Below are positions 1 to 7,847 of a stretch of 64,000 bases of DNA, one piece after another. Source of the DNA: Polaribacter sp. Z022 (GTDB lineage: Bacteria; Bacteroidota; Bacteroidia; Flavobacteriales; Flavobacteriaceae); contig NZ_JALCZO010000005.1 of the NCBI RefSeq assembly GCF_023555495.1, forward strand, positions 1-64,000, read 5' to 3'. Below the pieces are notes generated by a model that was not told the DNA's origin, made no database searches, and saw only the letters and a list, made by a program, of their open reading frames with translations. Position 1 is the stretch's first letter. Each line of letters begins with the position of its first letter. Position numbers and translations under genes: made by a program.

Positions 1-61
1 CGAATACAGAATTCAAGAATTCTATTTTATTATTTCCAATATTAAATTCAGCATATTTCAT
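1..61 (-). CDS. Partial cassette-type hypothetical protein (5' end only)
   Basis: An ATG at 61 on the minus strand opens a frame that runs off the left edge of the window; the 20 visible codons begin MKYAEFNIGNNK. The start lies about 25 bases after the end of the attC-like repeat, as expected for the second gene of a cassette array. Small proteins with this kind of N-terminus occur in flavobacterial genomes, but I assign no function. Only the N-terminus is visible, so the length and the reality of the gene rest on context. Confidence 0.5.
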   Translation of the reverse strand, partial: MKYAEFNIGNNKIEFLNSVF

Positions 62-82
62 TTTCGTTAATTTTTTTCACGC

Positions 83-226
83 ATTATTTACAACGGTTTT
101 GTGTATGTTTCAGTTGCGTGGTTTAAGTATTAAATTTAGCAAATAATTACTGAATAGAAAATCCGATAGGATTTTCCCAAGTAAGCTAAAAGCAAGCAAT
201 TGAATATACACGTTGTTGTGCATAGT
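83..226 (-). repeat. attC-like folded repeat closing cassette 1
   Basis: The outer arms are imperfect inverted repeats: ACAAC followed by TTGTGTATGTT (91-109) near the left end, and the complementary AATATACACGTTGTTGTGC (203-221) at the right end. Inside lies a perfect small hairpin, AAAATCC-GATA-GGATTTT (about 158-175). The left boundary ATTATTTACAACGGTTT (83-99) recurs with 14 of 17 matches at 877-893 in the same orientation, so the two copies bracket the gene between them. The layout resembles an integron attC site with R'' at 215-221 and R' at 88-94. The core is GTTGTAA or GTTGTGC rather than the classical GTTRRRY, so the assignment is inferred from structure. Confidence 0.6.
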
Positions 227-230
227 AATT

Positions 231-872
231 TTAATTCCACTTATTTTTTTCAATATTGTGTTTCTCTGTTTCTTTTCTAATTAGTTTTCCGTCCTTGCTA
301 AATGTTTTCACTATAGTTTTTTTCCTTTTATTTTCATAAATTTCATATTCTACTAACCTTTCTTTGTGGTCGTAATAATTTATACGATTATATTTCAAAG
401 TTAAATTTTCATAAAAAGTCTGAATTACAAGTGTTCCATTTTCTCGATATTCTTTTATTTCAAGTGGTTTTCCATTTTCAAAGTTTCCGACAATTCTTTT
501 CTTTCCGTTTTCATAAAAGTCAGTTTCAATTCCATTACAAGGTTTTTCACAATTTAGATATTTCCAGCGTTTTGAATGAAGTTCATTTCCAAATGAAAAG
601 AGAATTTTAGGAATTATGATTGTGTCAATAGAATTTTCATTAATTATAGTTGAATAAAAACCTTGAGAAATCCAATTTCCACGTTTTGTATAATAAGTTA
701 CTGAAACTCCATTTTTTAATCCTGGAATTGAGTCAGTTTCAAATTCAGCTTCTACAAATTTATTCGTGCATTTATCTAAAAATTTAAAATCTAATTTTCC
801 ATTCTTGTCTTTTTGACTAAAACAAGAAAAGTTAATTAAAAAGAGAAATATTATTTTTTTGAGTAGGTTCAT
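231..872 (-). CDS. Secreted MORN/YwqK-like repeat protein, first cassette gene
   Basis: The protein is about 213 residues and starts at the ATG at 872, because MNLLKKIIFLFLINFSCFSQ is a clean signal peptide. A longer frame starting at 956 would overlap the recombinase and add a non-signal tail. The middle and C-terminal parts carry repeats of the type DFYENGKK, GNFENGKPLEIKEYRENG and YYDHKERLVEYEIYENK, typical of MORN-like or YwqK-family proteins. The cell role is unknown. It lies in the same direction as the recombinase upstream and is bracketed by the 17-base direct repeats at 83-99 and 877-893, the arrangement of a mobile gene cassette. Its start codon lies only 4 bases beyond the boundary repeat. 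Confidence 0.75.
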   Translation of the reverse strand: MNLLKKIIFLFLINFSCFSQKDKNGKLDFKFLDKCTNKFVEAEFETDSIPGLKNGVSVTYYTKRGNWISQGFYSTIINENSIDTIIIPKILFSFGNELHSKRWKYLNCEKPCNGIETDFYENGKKRIVGNFENGKPLEIKEYRENGTLVIQTFYENLTLKYNRINYYDHKERLVEYEIYENKRKKTIVKTFSKDGKLIRKETEKHNIEKNKWN

Positions 873-876
873 TTTT

Positions 877-893
877 ATTATGCACAACGGGTT
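877..893 (-). repeat. attI-like boundary repeat between recombinase and cassette 1
   Basis: ATTATGCACAACGGGTT matches the distal boundary ATTATTTACAACGGTTT at 83-99 at 14 of 17 positions in the same orientation. It lies between the recombinase stop codon (922) and the first cassette start (872), where an integration site would sit. The role as attI is inferred. Confidence 0.5.
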
Positions 894-921
894 ATAAGTA
901 TTTAAAAATACATTTTTTTGG

Positions 922-2079
922 TTAAATTCTTCCGGATAATAAAAGTTTTTGTTCATTATTATCCAATTTATTTATCTTTTGTAAAGCAGCATCTAATGGA
1001 TTTTGAATTTCCATTAAATCTTTACGTTTTACATGTGTGTAAATCATGGTTGTTTCTGGTTTTGCATGTCCCAATAAAGATTGTATATATCTAATGTCAA
1101 CTCCATTTTCTAGCAGGTGAGTTGCATAACTATGTCTTAATGTGTGTGGGGTTACTGGTTTGTTAATATTTGCTTTTAAACAGCTCTTTTTTAGAAACTG
1201 CCTTACACTATCTGCTGTATACTTTCCTCCTTTTTGACCTTCTACAAAATAAGTTTTTGGGTTGTAAGAATGATAATAATTAGATAGCAATGGAAGAAAA
1301 CTGTCTGCTAAACTAACATACCTGTCTTTTCTTCCTTTACCATTTTTTATAATCAATTGTTTTCTTTCAATATGAAAATCGTTGAGTTTTAAATTTACTA
1401 ACTCACTAATTCTTAATCCACAAGAATAAATTAAAGCAATTATAGCTCTATGTTTTAGGTTTTGAGTGACTTTAATGATATTTAGAACCTCTTCTTGTGA
1501 AATTACATTAGGTAATTTCCTAGATTTTTTTGGTCGCTCTAATACTAAACTACTAATCTTTGTTTGTGGCTGAAAAACAATAAATAATTTTAATGCACTT
1601 ATAAATTGTCTTTGAGAACTAATAGAGTAATTTCTTTCTACAAAAACTTTTTCAATAAACAACTCAACATCTCTATTTGTTAATTCTTCTAAGGCTTTTT
1701 TGGTGTGAAAATTTATAAAATCTGCTATGAAAAAAGTATAAGTTTGTATAGTACTTTTACTATATCTTTTTCCTTTTAGGTATAAATAAAAATTATTTAA
1801 TAACTTTTTTTCTTCGTTGTTTAGTTTTCTTTTAAAAACATCTTTTTTAACAAGTTTTTGAGTGTCAATTATAGCTATGTTTTTAAAAAAATTAAAAACC
1901 AAAGCTAAATTTTCTTCACTGTCTTTTATGTACCAAGACTTAAGAGTGTAACTCCATTTTGTTCCATTAATTTTTTTAACGTTTTTTATTAAAAACTCGT
2001 TGTAATCAAACTTTATAAGAAGTTGTGCGGTTTTTCTATGAACTTTATGTTCTAAAAATATAGTAGGTAAATTTTTCAT
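922..2079 (-). CDS. Tyrosine recombinase/integrase, IntI/XerD-like
   Basis: 385 residues. The N-terminal 70 residues (with GTKWSYTLKSWYI) form an extra domain frequent in Bacteroidetes integrases. A SAM-like core-binding domain spans about 88-180 and the catalytic domain about 190-350. Catalytic residues are visible: R223 (CGLRISEL), K248 (NGKGRKDR), H312 and R315 (TPHTLRHS), H338 (LLGHA) and nucleophile Y347 (TTMIYTHV). The C-terminal stretch, including KPVTPHTLRHSYAT and the trailing NPLDA, resembles integron integrases, but I do not see the IntI-specific insertion before the HxxR box. The adjacent attC-like repeat and cassette gene suggest it moves cassettes; a plain Xer-like role is the alternative. 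The start at 2079 follows directly after an inverted repeat. Confidence 0.9.
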   Translation of the reverse strand: MKNLPTIFLEHKVHRKTAQLLIKFDYNEFLIKNVKKINGTKWSYTLKSWYIKDSEENLALVFNFFKNIAIIDTQKLVKKDVFKRKLNNEEKKLLNNFYLYLKGKRYSKSTIQTYTFFIADFINFHTKKALEELTNRDVELFIEKVFVERNYSISSQRQFISALKLFIVFQPQTKISSLVLERPKKSRKLPNVISQEEVLNIIKVTQNLKHRAIIALIYSCGLRISELVNLKLNDFHIERKQLIIKNGKGRKDRYVSLADSFLPLLSNYYHSYNPKTYFVEGQKGGKYTADSVRQFLKKSCLKANINKPVTPHTLRHSYATHLLENGVDIRYIQSLLGHAKPETTMIYTHVKRKDLMEIQNPLDAALQKINKLDNNEQKLLLSGRI

Positions 2080-2089
2080 TCTTTTTAAA

Positions 2090-2139
2090 TAGCACTTAAA
2101 TTTAGTGAAATTTAATGAGATAATTAATTTTTAGTGCTA
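2090..2139. repeat. Inverted repeat upstream of the recombinase
   Basis: TAGCACTTAAA (2090-2100) and TTTTAGTGCTA (2129-2139) form a near-perfect 11-base inverted repeat about 10 bases upstream of the recombinase start, with a further TTTAGTG copy between the arms. It could be an operator or a recombinase binding site; the sequence does not decide. The rest of 2140-2321 is AT-rich with nothing I recognise. Confidence 0.4.
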
Positions 2140-2321
2140 AACTTATCAAAAAAGAGTTAGTTAAATTTTGTTTGTTAATACTTAATTATATTTAGAATCT
2201 TTTACTTTTTTAGTTTAAAACACATAAATATTACTTGCCATAATTTTTAATGATTTTATTTTTTGTTATAGTTGTTTACTATTTTTATAATACAAACGTT
2301 TTAAAAGCTTATAGTCTTAAT

Positions 2322-2951
2322 TTAGAGTTCAGTATTTAATAAATTTTCTGGGTTTGAAGTAAGTAAACTTAAATGTTTTGTTATTTTATTAACGTCCCAA
2401 TTCCACCATTTTATCAATAATAATTTTTCAATTACTTCTGCTTTAAAACGCATTTTTATTTCTTTTGCTGGATTTCCACCAATAATAGAAAAAGGAGCAA
2501 CATCTTTTGTAACTACAGATTTTGCACCAATAATTGCACCATCTCCAATTGTAATTCCTGGCATAATTGTAACATCATTACCTATCCAAACATCATTACC
2601 AACAATTGTGTTTCCTTTGGTAGGGTATGTTTTATGATCCATTGCACTTTGCCAATCTTCACCAAAAATAGCAAAAGGATAAGCAGAGGTAGATGCTGTT
2701 AAATGATTGCCACCATTCATAATAAATGATACATCAGAAGCAATCATACAAAATTTACCAATTATGAGTTTATCTCCTATAAAATCGAAATGGTATTTTA
2801 CATTTTTTTCAAAATTATACACATCTTCAAAATCGTCATAATAGGTATAATCACCTACAATAATATTAGGATTTTTAATTATATTTTTTAAAAAGCATAA
2901 TCTATTATATCCTTTTAAAGGGAATATTGTGGTTGAGTTTGGTGCAGCCAT
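2322..2951 (-). CDS. Vat-like xenobiotic O-acetyltransferase (hexapeptide-repeat fold)
   Basis: 209 residues. It matches the streptogramin A acetyltransferase (Vat) family along its length: NIIVGDYTYYDD near residue 30, GDKLIIGKFC near 60, the catalytic-His motif MNGGNH with H83, then left-handed beta-helix hexapeptide repeats (GNDVWIGNDVTIMPGITIGD) and the GGNPAKEIKMRF end. Family members transfer acetyl from acetyl-CoA to virginiamycin-type antibiotics, but many environmental homologues have unknown acceptors. It is the last gene of the minus-strand block, 2 bases after the S41 peptidase, so it is probably co-transcribed. The length is normal for the family. Actual resistance is inference. 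Confidence 0.85.
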   Translation of the reverse strand: MAAPNSTTIFPLKGYNRLCFLKNIIKNPNIIVGDYTYYDDFEDVYNFEKNVKYHFDFIGDKLIIGKFCMIASDVSFIMNGGNHLTASTSAYPFAIFGEDWQSAMDHKTYPTKGNTIVGNDVWIGNDVTIMPGITIGDGAIIGAKSVVTKDVAPFSIIGGNPAKEIKMRFKAEVIEKLLLIKWWNWDVNKITKHLSLLTSNPENLLNTEL

Positions 2952-2953
2952 AT

Positions 2954-4195
2954 TTATATCATTAAATTGTTAATAATGTGTGCAAGTACTTCGTCTTTAC
3001 CTAGTACATAGTTAGACCATTTTGGATAAATTAAAACATCTGGTTGAATGCCTTGTGTTGTTTTATCTGATAATTTAAATTTTCTTTTAGAATAGGTAAT
3101 AACTAACTTAGAGTTTGGTAAATTAAATTGACCCATATCTTGATAACCTGTAGGATTAGAACCTGTAGGTTGCTCAACAACTTTTGCATTTAACAATTGC
3201 TTAAAAAGAGCAGTATTACTTGTGCCTGCAGAAAATGTAACGTTTGATGTTAGTAAATAAACTCCGTTTTTCCAATCTACAGAATCTGCTAAATTTAATA
3301 CATAAGCTAAAATTACACCCACATATAAATCTCCACCACCATTTTTACGTAAATCAATTACAAGGTTTTTTGTGTTGTTTTTAGCAATATATTTTACTAA
3401 ATTATCTCCAAAATTTTGCATTTGATCAAAACTAGGATAACTTTTAAAATTGATATACACTGCATTTTTATTTTTGATAGGAGCAAACCATAAAAAATTG
3501 AATTTAGGATTTTTAGGTTTTTCTATTTCTGGTACTCCAATTTCTAATGTAGCATAATCTAATTGCTTTAGTTCAGTGTTTTTTAAGGCTGTAAATTGAA
3601 CTTTAAACTCATTATTGTTTTCATCTAAAAAAGTAAAAAGTGCTATTTTTTTAGTTTTGATAATATTTAAATGATACAACAATTCACTTATAGTTAAATA
3701 GCTTGCAGTTCTTACAGTTTTAGAATATTTATTCTCTACAAATTGTGCAGTTTCAGAAATTTTGGAAGCAACTTCTGATATAGGAATTCCATCTACTTTT
3801 ATTAACGTAGATTTTAAAATATTTTTTTTTGACGAAGGCGTTTTTACAACTCTCCATTTGTTTTCTATAAGCTGAATTTCAAAAGGAAATTGATGAACAT
3901 CTAAATTTCTTAAAGATACTGCTGTGTGTCCATCACCAATTTTTTTAGTTAACTTCATTAACTCAATTATAGTCTTATAATCATCGCCTTTTTTAGAAAG
4001 ATTTAAAATTTTTTGTGTAGATTTTTTAAATTCTTGTTTATTAATTTTATGATATAAATCGATATGTTTTTCTTCTAGTTTAGCACTGTATATTTTTAAA
4101 TCTTCTTGCCAATTAATTTTTTGGGCAATTATTAATTGCGATAAGATACAAAACCCAATAAAAAAATAAATCTTTGTGTTTTTATGTTTATTCAT
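2954..4195 (-). CDS. S41-family peptidase, secreted
   Basis: 413 residues with an N-terminal signal segment (FFIGFCILSQLIIAQ). The C-terminal half is a tail-specific-protease fold: YINFKSYPSF, then LVIDLRKNGGGD, then the nucleophile motif SNVTFSAGTS with S322, and a late TTQGIQPDVLIYP typical of S41 members. No clear PDZ domain is visible in the N-terminal half, although DGIPISEVASKI could be a PDZ remnant. It probably acts in the periplasm on peptides; the substrate is unknown. It lies 62 bases after the S12 hydrolase and 2 bases before the acetyltransferase, in one transcription direction. Confidence 0.85.
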   Translation of the reverse strand: MNKHKNTKIYFFIGFCILSQLIIAQKINWQEDLKIYSAKLEEKHIDLYHKINKQEFKKSTQKILNLSKKGDDYKTIIELMKLTKKIGDGHTAVSLRNLDVHQFPFEIQLIENKWRVVKTPSSKKNILKSTLIKVDGIPISEVASKISETAQFVENKYSKTVRTASYLTISELLYHLNIIKTKKIALFTFLDENNNEFKVQFTALKNTELKQLDYATLEIGVPEIEKPKNPKFNFLWFAPIKNKNAVYINFKSYPSFDQMQNFGDNLVKYIAKNNTKNLVIDLRKNGGGDLYVGVILAYVLNLADSVDWKNGVYLLTSNVTFSAGTSNTALFKQLLNAKVVEQPTGSNPTGYQDMGQFNLPNSKLVITYSKRKFKLSDKTTQGIQPDVLIYPKWSNYVLGKDEVLAHIINNLMI

Positions 4196-4257
4196 AAGAT
4201 AAATTTATAAAAATTGTTATTGTGTCTATATAAATTGATAAAAAAATAAAAGTTTAG

Positions 4258-5385
4258 TTACTTGTTTAATTCTTTTAAGATCTCAGCTATTAACAAAATT
4301 GAACTTTTAGTTGCTTCTGTTTGATTTAATGTACCAGATAAATAGATGTCTAAATTAGGACAATAATATAAAAAAGAACCTGTACTACCAGAATGTCCTA
4401 TTAATTCTAGTTTTGGTAATTGCGGACTTAATTCATTTAAAACAATTTTTCTTAGCCCAAAACCATAGTACATTCCTTGGGTTTCTGAAACCCAATTTTG
4501 TATAGATTTTAATGTTTCTGGTTTCAATAATCTATTATTAAAAAGCGCTCTTTGAAAAGTAATTAAATCAGAAGTTGTAGAAACAATTCCACCACCTGCC
4601 CAATCTGCAGACAAACTTTTAAAATTCGAAATTTCAAAATTCCCTACAAAAATTTCTGCAATTGTATTGGTCTTGTTTATTGGCTTAGACAGTAAATTAT
4701 AATAAGAATGATTCATTTTTAAGGGTTTAAAAATATTTTGTTTTATAAAATCATGTAATTTTAATTTACTAACTTTTTCTATAATTAAGCCTAAAAGAAC
4801 ATATTCTGTATCTGTATAATGATAGTTTTTACCAGGTGTAAATAAAGGTTTCATTTTATTTTTTGTAAACTGAATACACTCTATAGAAGACCAAGTTTTA
4901 TTGGGGTTTATAAAAAGTTGATTAATTACGTTTGGAGAGCCATCTATTGTTTGATCTTCGAAATAATCTGGCAGTCCAGATGTGTGTTGTAAAAGATTTT
5001 CTATTGTAATATTATTAGAATAATTAACACCTTTTATAACGTGTAAATTAGTTATTATATCTTCTGATAAATGCTTACTTATTTTGTCTTTAAACGATAA
5101 TAAATTTTTATCCTTTAAAATGGCAATTGCAGTTGCTGTAAACATTTTACCAATGCTTGCAGTATAAAAAGGATTATTTAGTGTTACTTTATTTCCATTA
5201 GAAAACGTACCATTAACTAGTTCTATATTTATATTTTTAGAATGTACTTTTAAAAAAGCATTTTGTACTTTTTTATTTAAGGTGTTTTTTTCAAAAATCT
5301 GTTTTATATTAAATGTATGTTTATTTTGAGCATTCATAAATACTGAACATGTTAAAAATGCTATTAATAATATTTTTGTTTTCAT
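4258..5385 (-). CDS. Serine hydrolase, beta-lactamase-related (S12)
   Basis: 375 residues with a signal peptide (MKTKILLIAFLTCSVFMNAQ). The S12/class C catalytic set is present: SxxK as S77-I-G-K80, the tyrosine motif as Y190-T-D rather than the usual YxN, and HSG in LIGHSGSTG near residue 337. LLQHTSGLPDY is a further family signature. Such proteins are D-alanyl-D-alanine peptidases, esterases or amidases acting in the periplasm; the substrate cannot be read from sequence. Its ATG overlaps the stop of the upstream alpha/beta hydrolase by four bases (ATGA), indicating translational coupling. Confidence 0.88.
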   Translation of the reverse strand: MKTKILLIAFLTCSVFMNAQNKHTFNIKQIFEKNTLNKKVQNAFLKVHSKNINIELVNGTFSNGNKVTLNNPFYTASIGKMFTATAIAILKDKNLLSFKDKISKHLSEDIITNLHVIKGVNYSNNITIENLLQHTSGLPDYFEDQTIDGSPNVINQLFINPNKTWSSIECIQFTKNKMKPLFTPGKNYHYTDTEYVLLGLIIEKVSKLKLHDFIKQNIFKPLKMNHSYYNLLSKPINKTNTIAEIFVGNFEISNFKSLSADWAGGGIVSTTSDLITFQRALFNNRLLKPETLKSIQNWVSETQGMYYGFGLRKIVLNELSPQLPKLELIGHSGSTGSFLYYCPNLDIYLSGTLNQTEATKSSILLIAEILKELNK

Positions 5386-6251
5386 TTTTCAAAATTTGTG
5401 TTTTCTAAAATATAATTAACTACAATTTTGTTTTCTTTATCTGATAAAATATATTTTGCATTTTTTAAAAAGACTACTTCTTTTAAAGAAGGGAATCTTT
5501 TTTTTGCTTTATTAATCAATAATTTTCCATTGTAAATAAAATTATCTTCAGAAGCAATTATGTATAAAGGTGTATTAATTAAACTTGCTTCTTGTTCTGA
5601 GATTAATGGAAATTTATAAGAACTTAAATTACTAGTTTGTATTTTTTTTGATAAATATTTTAAGGATAAATCATTTATTGTTGGGTATAGCTTGTTGTAT
5701 ATTTTATTTAAATATTTATCGTTATTAAAATTTTTATAACATATTAAAGGAATTAATAAGTGTGATGCTACTTTAAAATAATTCCATTTTATAACTCCTG
5801 TTGGATTTATTAAAAATGCTTTTTTAATTCTTTTAGAATTTGTTGTTAACGTTTTAAAGCCAATATAACCACCTAATGAAATTCCTACAAAATAAGCATT
5901 GTATACTTGTAAACGAGATAAAACCTCGTAAAACCATTTACTATGGTCTTTTTTAAAAGGATTTAAATGAAACGCATCACTTAAATTGGGTTCATTTAAA
6001 ATATCAATAGCATAAATTTTAAAATGCTTTTCTAATCCTCTTATAGTTTGTATTGCAAATGGTGCACAACCAAAAAAGCCATGCACCAATATTAAAGGGG
6101 GTTTTTTATTGTTTTCTAAAATAATAACATTAGTATCTCCAAAAGATGTTTCAACAGTTTGTAGTTCAAAATCTAAATCTAAATTATCTAATTCTTGATA
6201 GTATAAATTTAATATTTGTGTTCTCTCTGTATTTCTAATTTTGGACTTCAT
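5382..6251 (-). CDS. Alpha/beta hydrolase
   Basis: 289 residues, with no signal peptide, so probably cytosolic. The oxyanion motif is PPLILVHGFFG (residues 51-61), the nucleophile elbow is GISLGG with S125, and a plausible acid lies in YIIASEDNFI near residue 235. The C-terminal catalytic His of the usual triad is not obvious, since the end reads LKNAKYILSDKE where GxHxxxxE would be expected. The enzyme may be atypical or use another residue. It sits between the outer-membrane barrel gene (7-base gap) and the S12 hydrolase (4-base overlap) in one operon. The substrate is unknown. Confidence 0.8.
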   Translation of the reverse strand: MKSKIRNTERTQILNLYYQELDNLDLDFELQTVETSFGDTNVIILENNKKPPLILVHGFFGCAPFAIQTIRGLEKHFKIYAIDILNEPNLSDAFHLNPFKKDHSKWFYEVLSRLQVYNAYFVGISLGGYIGFKTLTTNSKRIKKAFLINPTGVIKWNYFKVASHLLIPLICYKNFNNDKYLNKIYNKLYPTINDLSLKYLSKKIQTSNLSSYKFPLISEQEASLINTPLYIIASEDNFIYNGKLLINKAKKRFPSLKEVVFLKNAKYILSDKENKIVVNYILENTNFEK

Positions 6252-6258
6252 TTTGCTA

Positions 6259-6858
6259 TTAAAACCAGTTAAACCCTACACTTAATCCAAAAGAAACAGC
6301 ATCTCTATGTTGGTTATTGTCTAGATTAACTCTTCCCATTAACACTTTACTTTGAATGTTCATTGCAAAGTTTTCTTTTTGATAAAACTCATAACCTACA
6401 CCAACAGATACAATTTTACCAAAATTCCAATCATCATTTATATCACTAATATCATATAAAGCTGGAGAATCTATAGCTAATCCTAAACCACCATTTAACC
6501 ACCATTTGTTAGAAAACCAATATTGTACTCCTGTTAGAACTCCCCCAAAATGTCTGTCATTTCCTTCAAAACTATAAATAGACCCAGGTAAAGAAGCTGT
6601 AATAGCTAAATTTTCTTTTACCATATATCCTACTTTTAAATCAGGGAAAATCATAGTTCCTTCAGATTTGTCAAAAGTTTGAGTTCCTTCGCTGTTTTCT
6701 AAACTTATTGATCCTGCTCCAACACTAAATTCGAAAATAAATTTTTCTCTATTAGGAGTTTCTTGTGCATTTTGATTAAGCGTTACAAATGAGATTAGAA
6801 TTAACGCAATTAAATTTAATTTGTTCATAGTTTTTTTACTTCTTGTTTTTGTGTTCAT
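6259..6858 (-). CDS. Outer-membrane beta-barrel protein
   Basis: 199 residues. A signal peptide is present (NKLNLIALILISFVTLNQNAQ), and alternating amphipathic strands run to an aromatic C-terminus (SVGFNWF), as in small OmpA/OmpW-sized barrels. An alternative start at residue 11 (base 6828) would leave a shorter n-region; the upstream ATG at 6858 fits the predicted -7 box at 6885-6892 with a short leader. It is the first gene of a unit running down to 2322, controlled by the palindrome promoter just upstream. The function is unknown, and I see no pagP or ompW signature. Confidence 0.78.
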   Translation of the reverse strand: MNTKTRSKKTMNKLNLIALILISFVTLNQNAQETPNREKFIFEFSVGAGSISLENSEGTQTFDKSEGTMIFPDLKVGYMVKENLAITASLPGSIYSFEGNDRHFGGVLTGVQYWFSNKWWLNGGLGLAIDSPALYDISDINDDWNFGKIVSVGVGYEFYQKENFAMNIQSKVLMGRVNLDNNQHRDAVSFGLSVGFNWF

Positions 6859-6884
6859 TTTTTTGTTTTTAAAATTTTACGCTG

Positions 6885-6935
6885 CAAATATGTTGCAGAT
6901 TCTAAAGTGAATCGTTCTGAATTATATTTCAGTAC
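6885..6935 (-). promoter_or_regulatory. Palindrome-operated promoter of the barrel-hydrolase operon
   Basis: On the minus strand the palindrome-like GTACTGAAATATAATTCAGAAC (6935-6914) is followed by a CATATTTG -7-like box (6892-6885), with the centres 36 bases apart. The same arrangement and spacing occur upstream of the gene at 7848-9101, with the shared flank TCAGAACGA and TTTGCAG. It is probably the binding site of the TPR/AraC regulator (9291-11063), inferred from proximity. Confidence 0.6.
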
Positions 6936-7793
6936 TTATTGTTTAGAAGAATTATTAAAAAAGTTAATTAACTTTTTATTTCCATATTGGGGTGCAATAT
7001 TATCTTTTGCCATTAGTGTTAAGAAAAACTCTATAGGTCCATATGTTTTTACACTGGTAAATTTTCTTAAACTCCAAATTGTAAATTTTCTAATACAATC
7101 TGGTAAATGTGTTATTTTTATAGGTTTATTATTAGCTTGTAAAGCCATTTTTCCAATTTCATTTAAGCTTAAAATATCTGGACCACCAACAGAAATTTCT
7201 TTTAAATTTTTATGTAATAAACCATAAATAAAGTGTGCTAAATCTTCTCCATGAATAGGGTTAAATTTTTGATTTCCTTTACCAAATAAGTAAACCCTCC
7301 CAGATTTAGCCATTTGTAAAAAGTCTTTCATATCAGAGAAAAAACCATTGGGCCTAACAATAGTGTACTGTAATCCAGATGACTTTAATTCGGATACAAA
7401 TTTTTCTTTAGCTTCAAATATTTTTAGGTGCTTGTACTTATCTCCATTAATTGCAGAAACATAAACAAAATGTTTAACCTTTGCTTTTATAGCTTCATCT
7501 AGCAAATTTTTATTGGCTTTATAATCTACATCCATATAAGTTAAACCATCTTTTTGTCTAGTAATTCCTATAGTAGAAATGACAATGTCTATATCATTGC
7601 AGATATTTATTAAAGTTTCTGGTTTGGTAACTTCTGCAATTTTAATTTCAATATGCGATTCTGAAAATGCTTCTAGTTTTTTAGTGTTTCTAGCAAGTAC
7701 TCTAGTTTGTTCTTTGTTTTTGTCTAAAACTTTTAGAATATGATTGCCTAAATAACCAGTTGCTCCTGCAAGTAATATTTTTCTATTTTTCAT
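6936..7793 (-). CDS. NAD(P)-binding NmrA/SDR-like epimerase-dehydratase family protein
   Basis: 285 residues. The N-terminal Rossmann motif is LLAGATGYLGNH (GxxGxxG), with DIVISTIG at the end of beta 4 and a substrate-side FVYVSAINGDKYKHLKIFEAKEKF, where the usual YxxxK is replaced by a KxxxEAKEKF-like segment as in atypical SDRs of the NmrA type. The C-terminal part may bind substrate or membrane (HLPDCIRKFTIWSLRKF). It is cytosolic. It follows the S12 lipoprotein gene by 54 bases and is probably co-transcribed with it. An oxidoreductase role or an NADPH-sensing role are both possible. Confidence 0.82.
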   Translation of the reverse strand: MKNRKILLAGATGYLGNHILKVLDKNKEQTRVLARNTKKLEAFSESHIEIKIAEVTKPETLINICNDIDIVISTIGITRQKDGLTYMDVDYKANKNLLDEAIKAKVKHFVYVSAINGDKYKHLKIFEAKEKFVSELKSSGLQYTIVRPNGFFSDMKDFLQMAKSGRVYLFGKGNQKFNPIHGEDLAHFIYGLLHKNLKEISVGGPDILSLNEIGKMALQANNKPIKITHLPDCIRKFTIWSLRKFTSVKTYGPIEFFLTLMAKDNIAPQYGNKKLINFFNNSSKQ

Positions 7794-7847
7794 GATAATC
7801 TATTGAATTTTGAGAATGTTTACACTCTTTTAATTCCTTTAAGTGTT

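Noticed and set aside
873..956. N-terminal extension of the cassette protein to an ATG at 956
   Set aside because: It overlaps the recombinase gene and the boundary repeat, and it would bury a good signal peptide that starts at 872.
6907..7227. Plus-strand ORF opposite the NmrA-like gene
   Set aside because: It is antisense to a clear gene with intact motifs and has no recognisable protein character.
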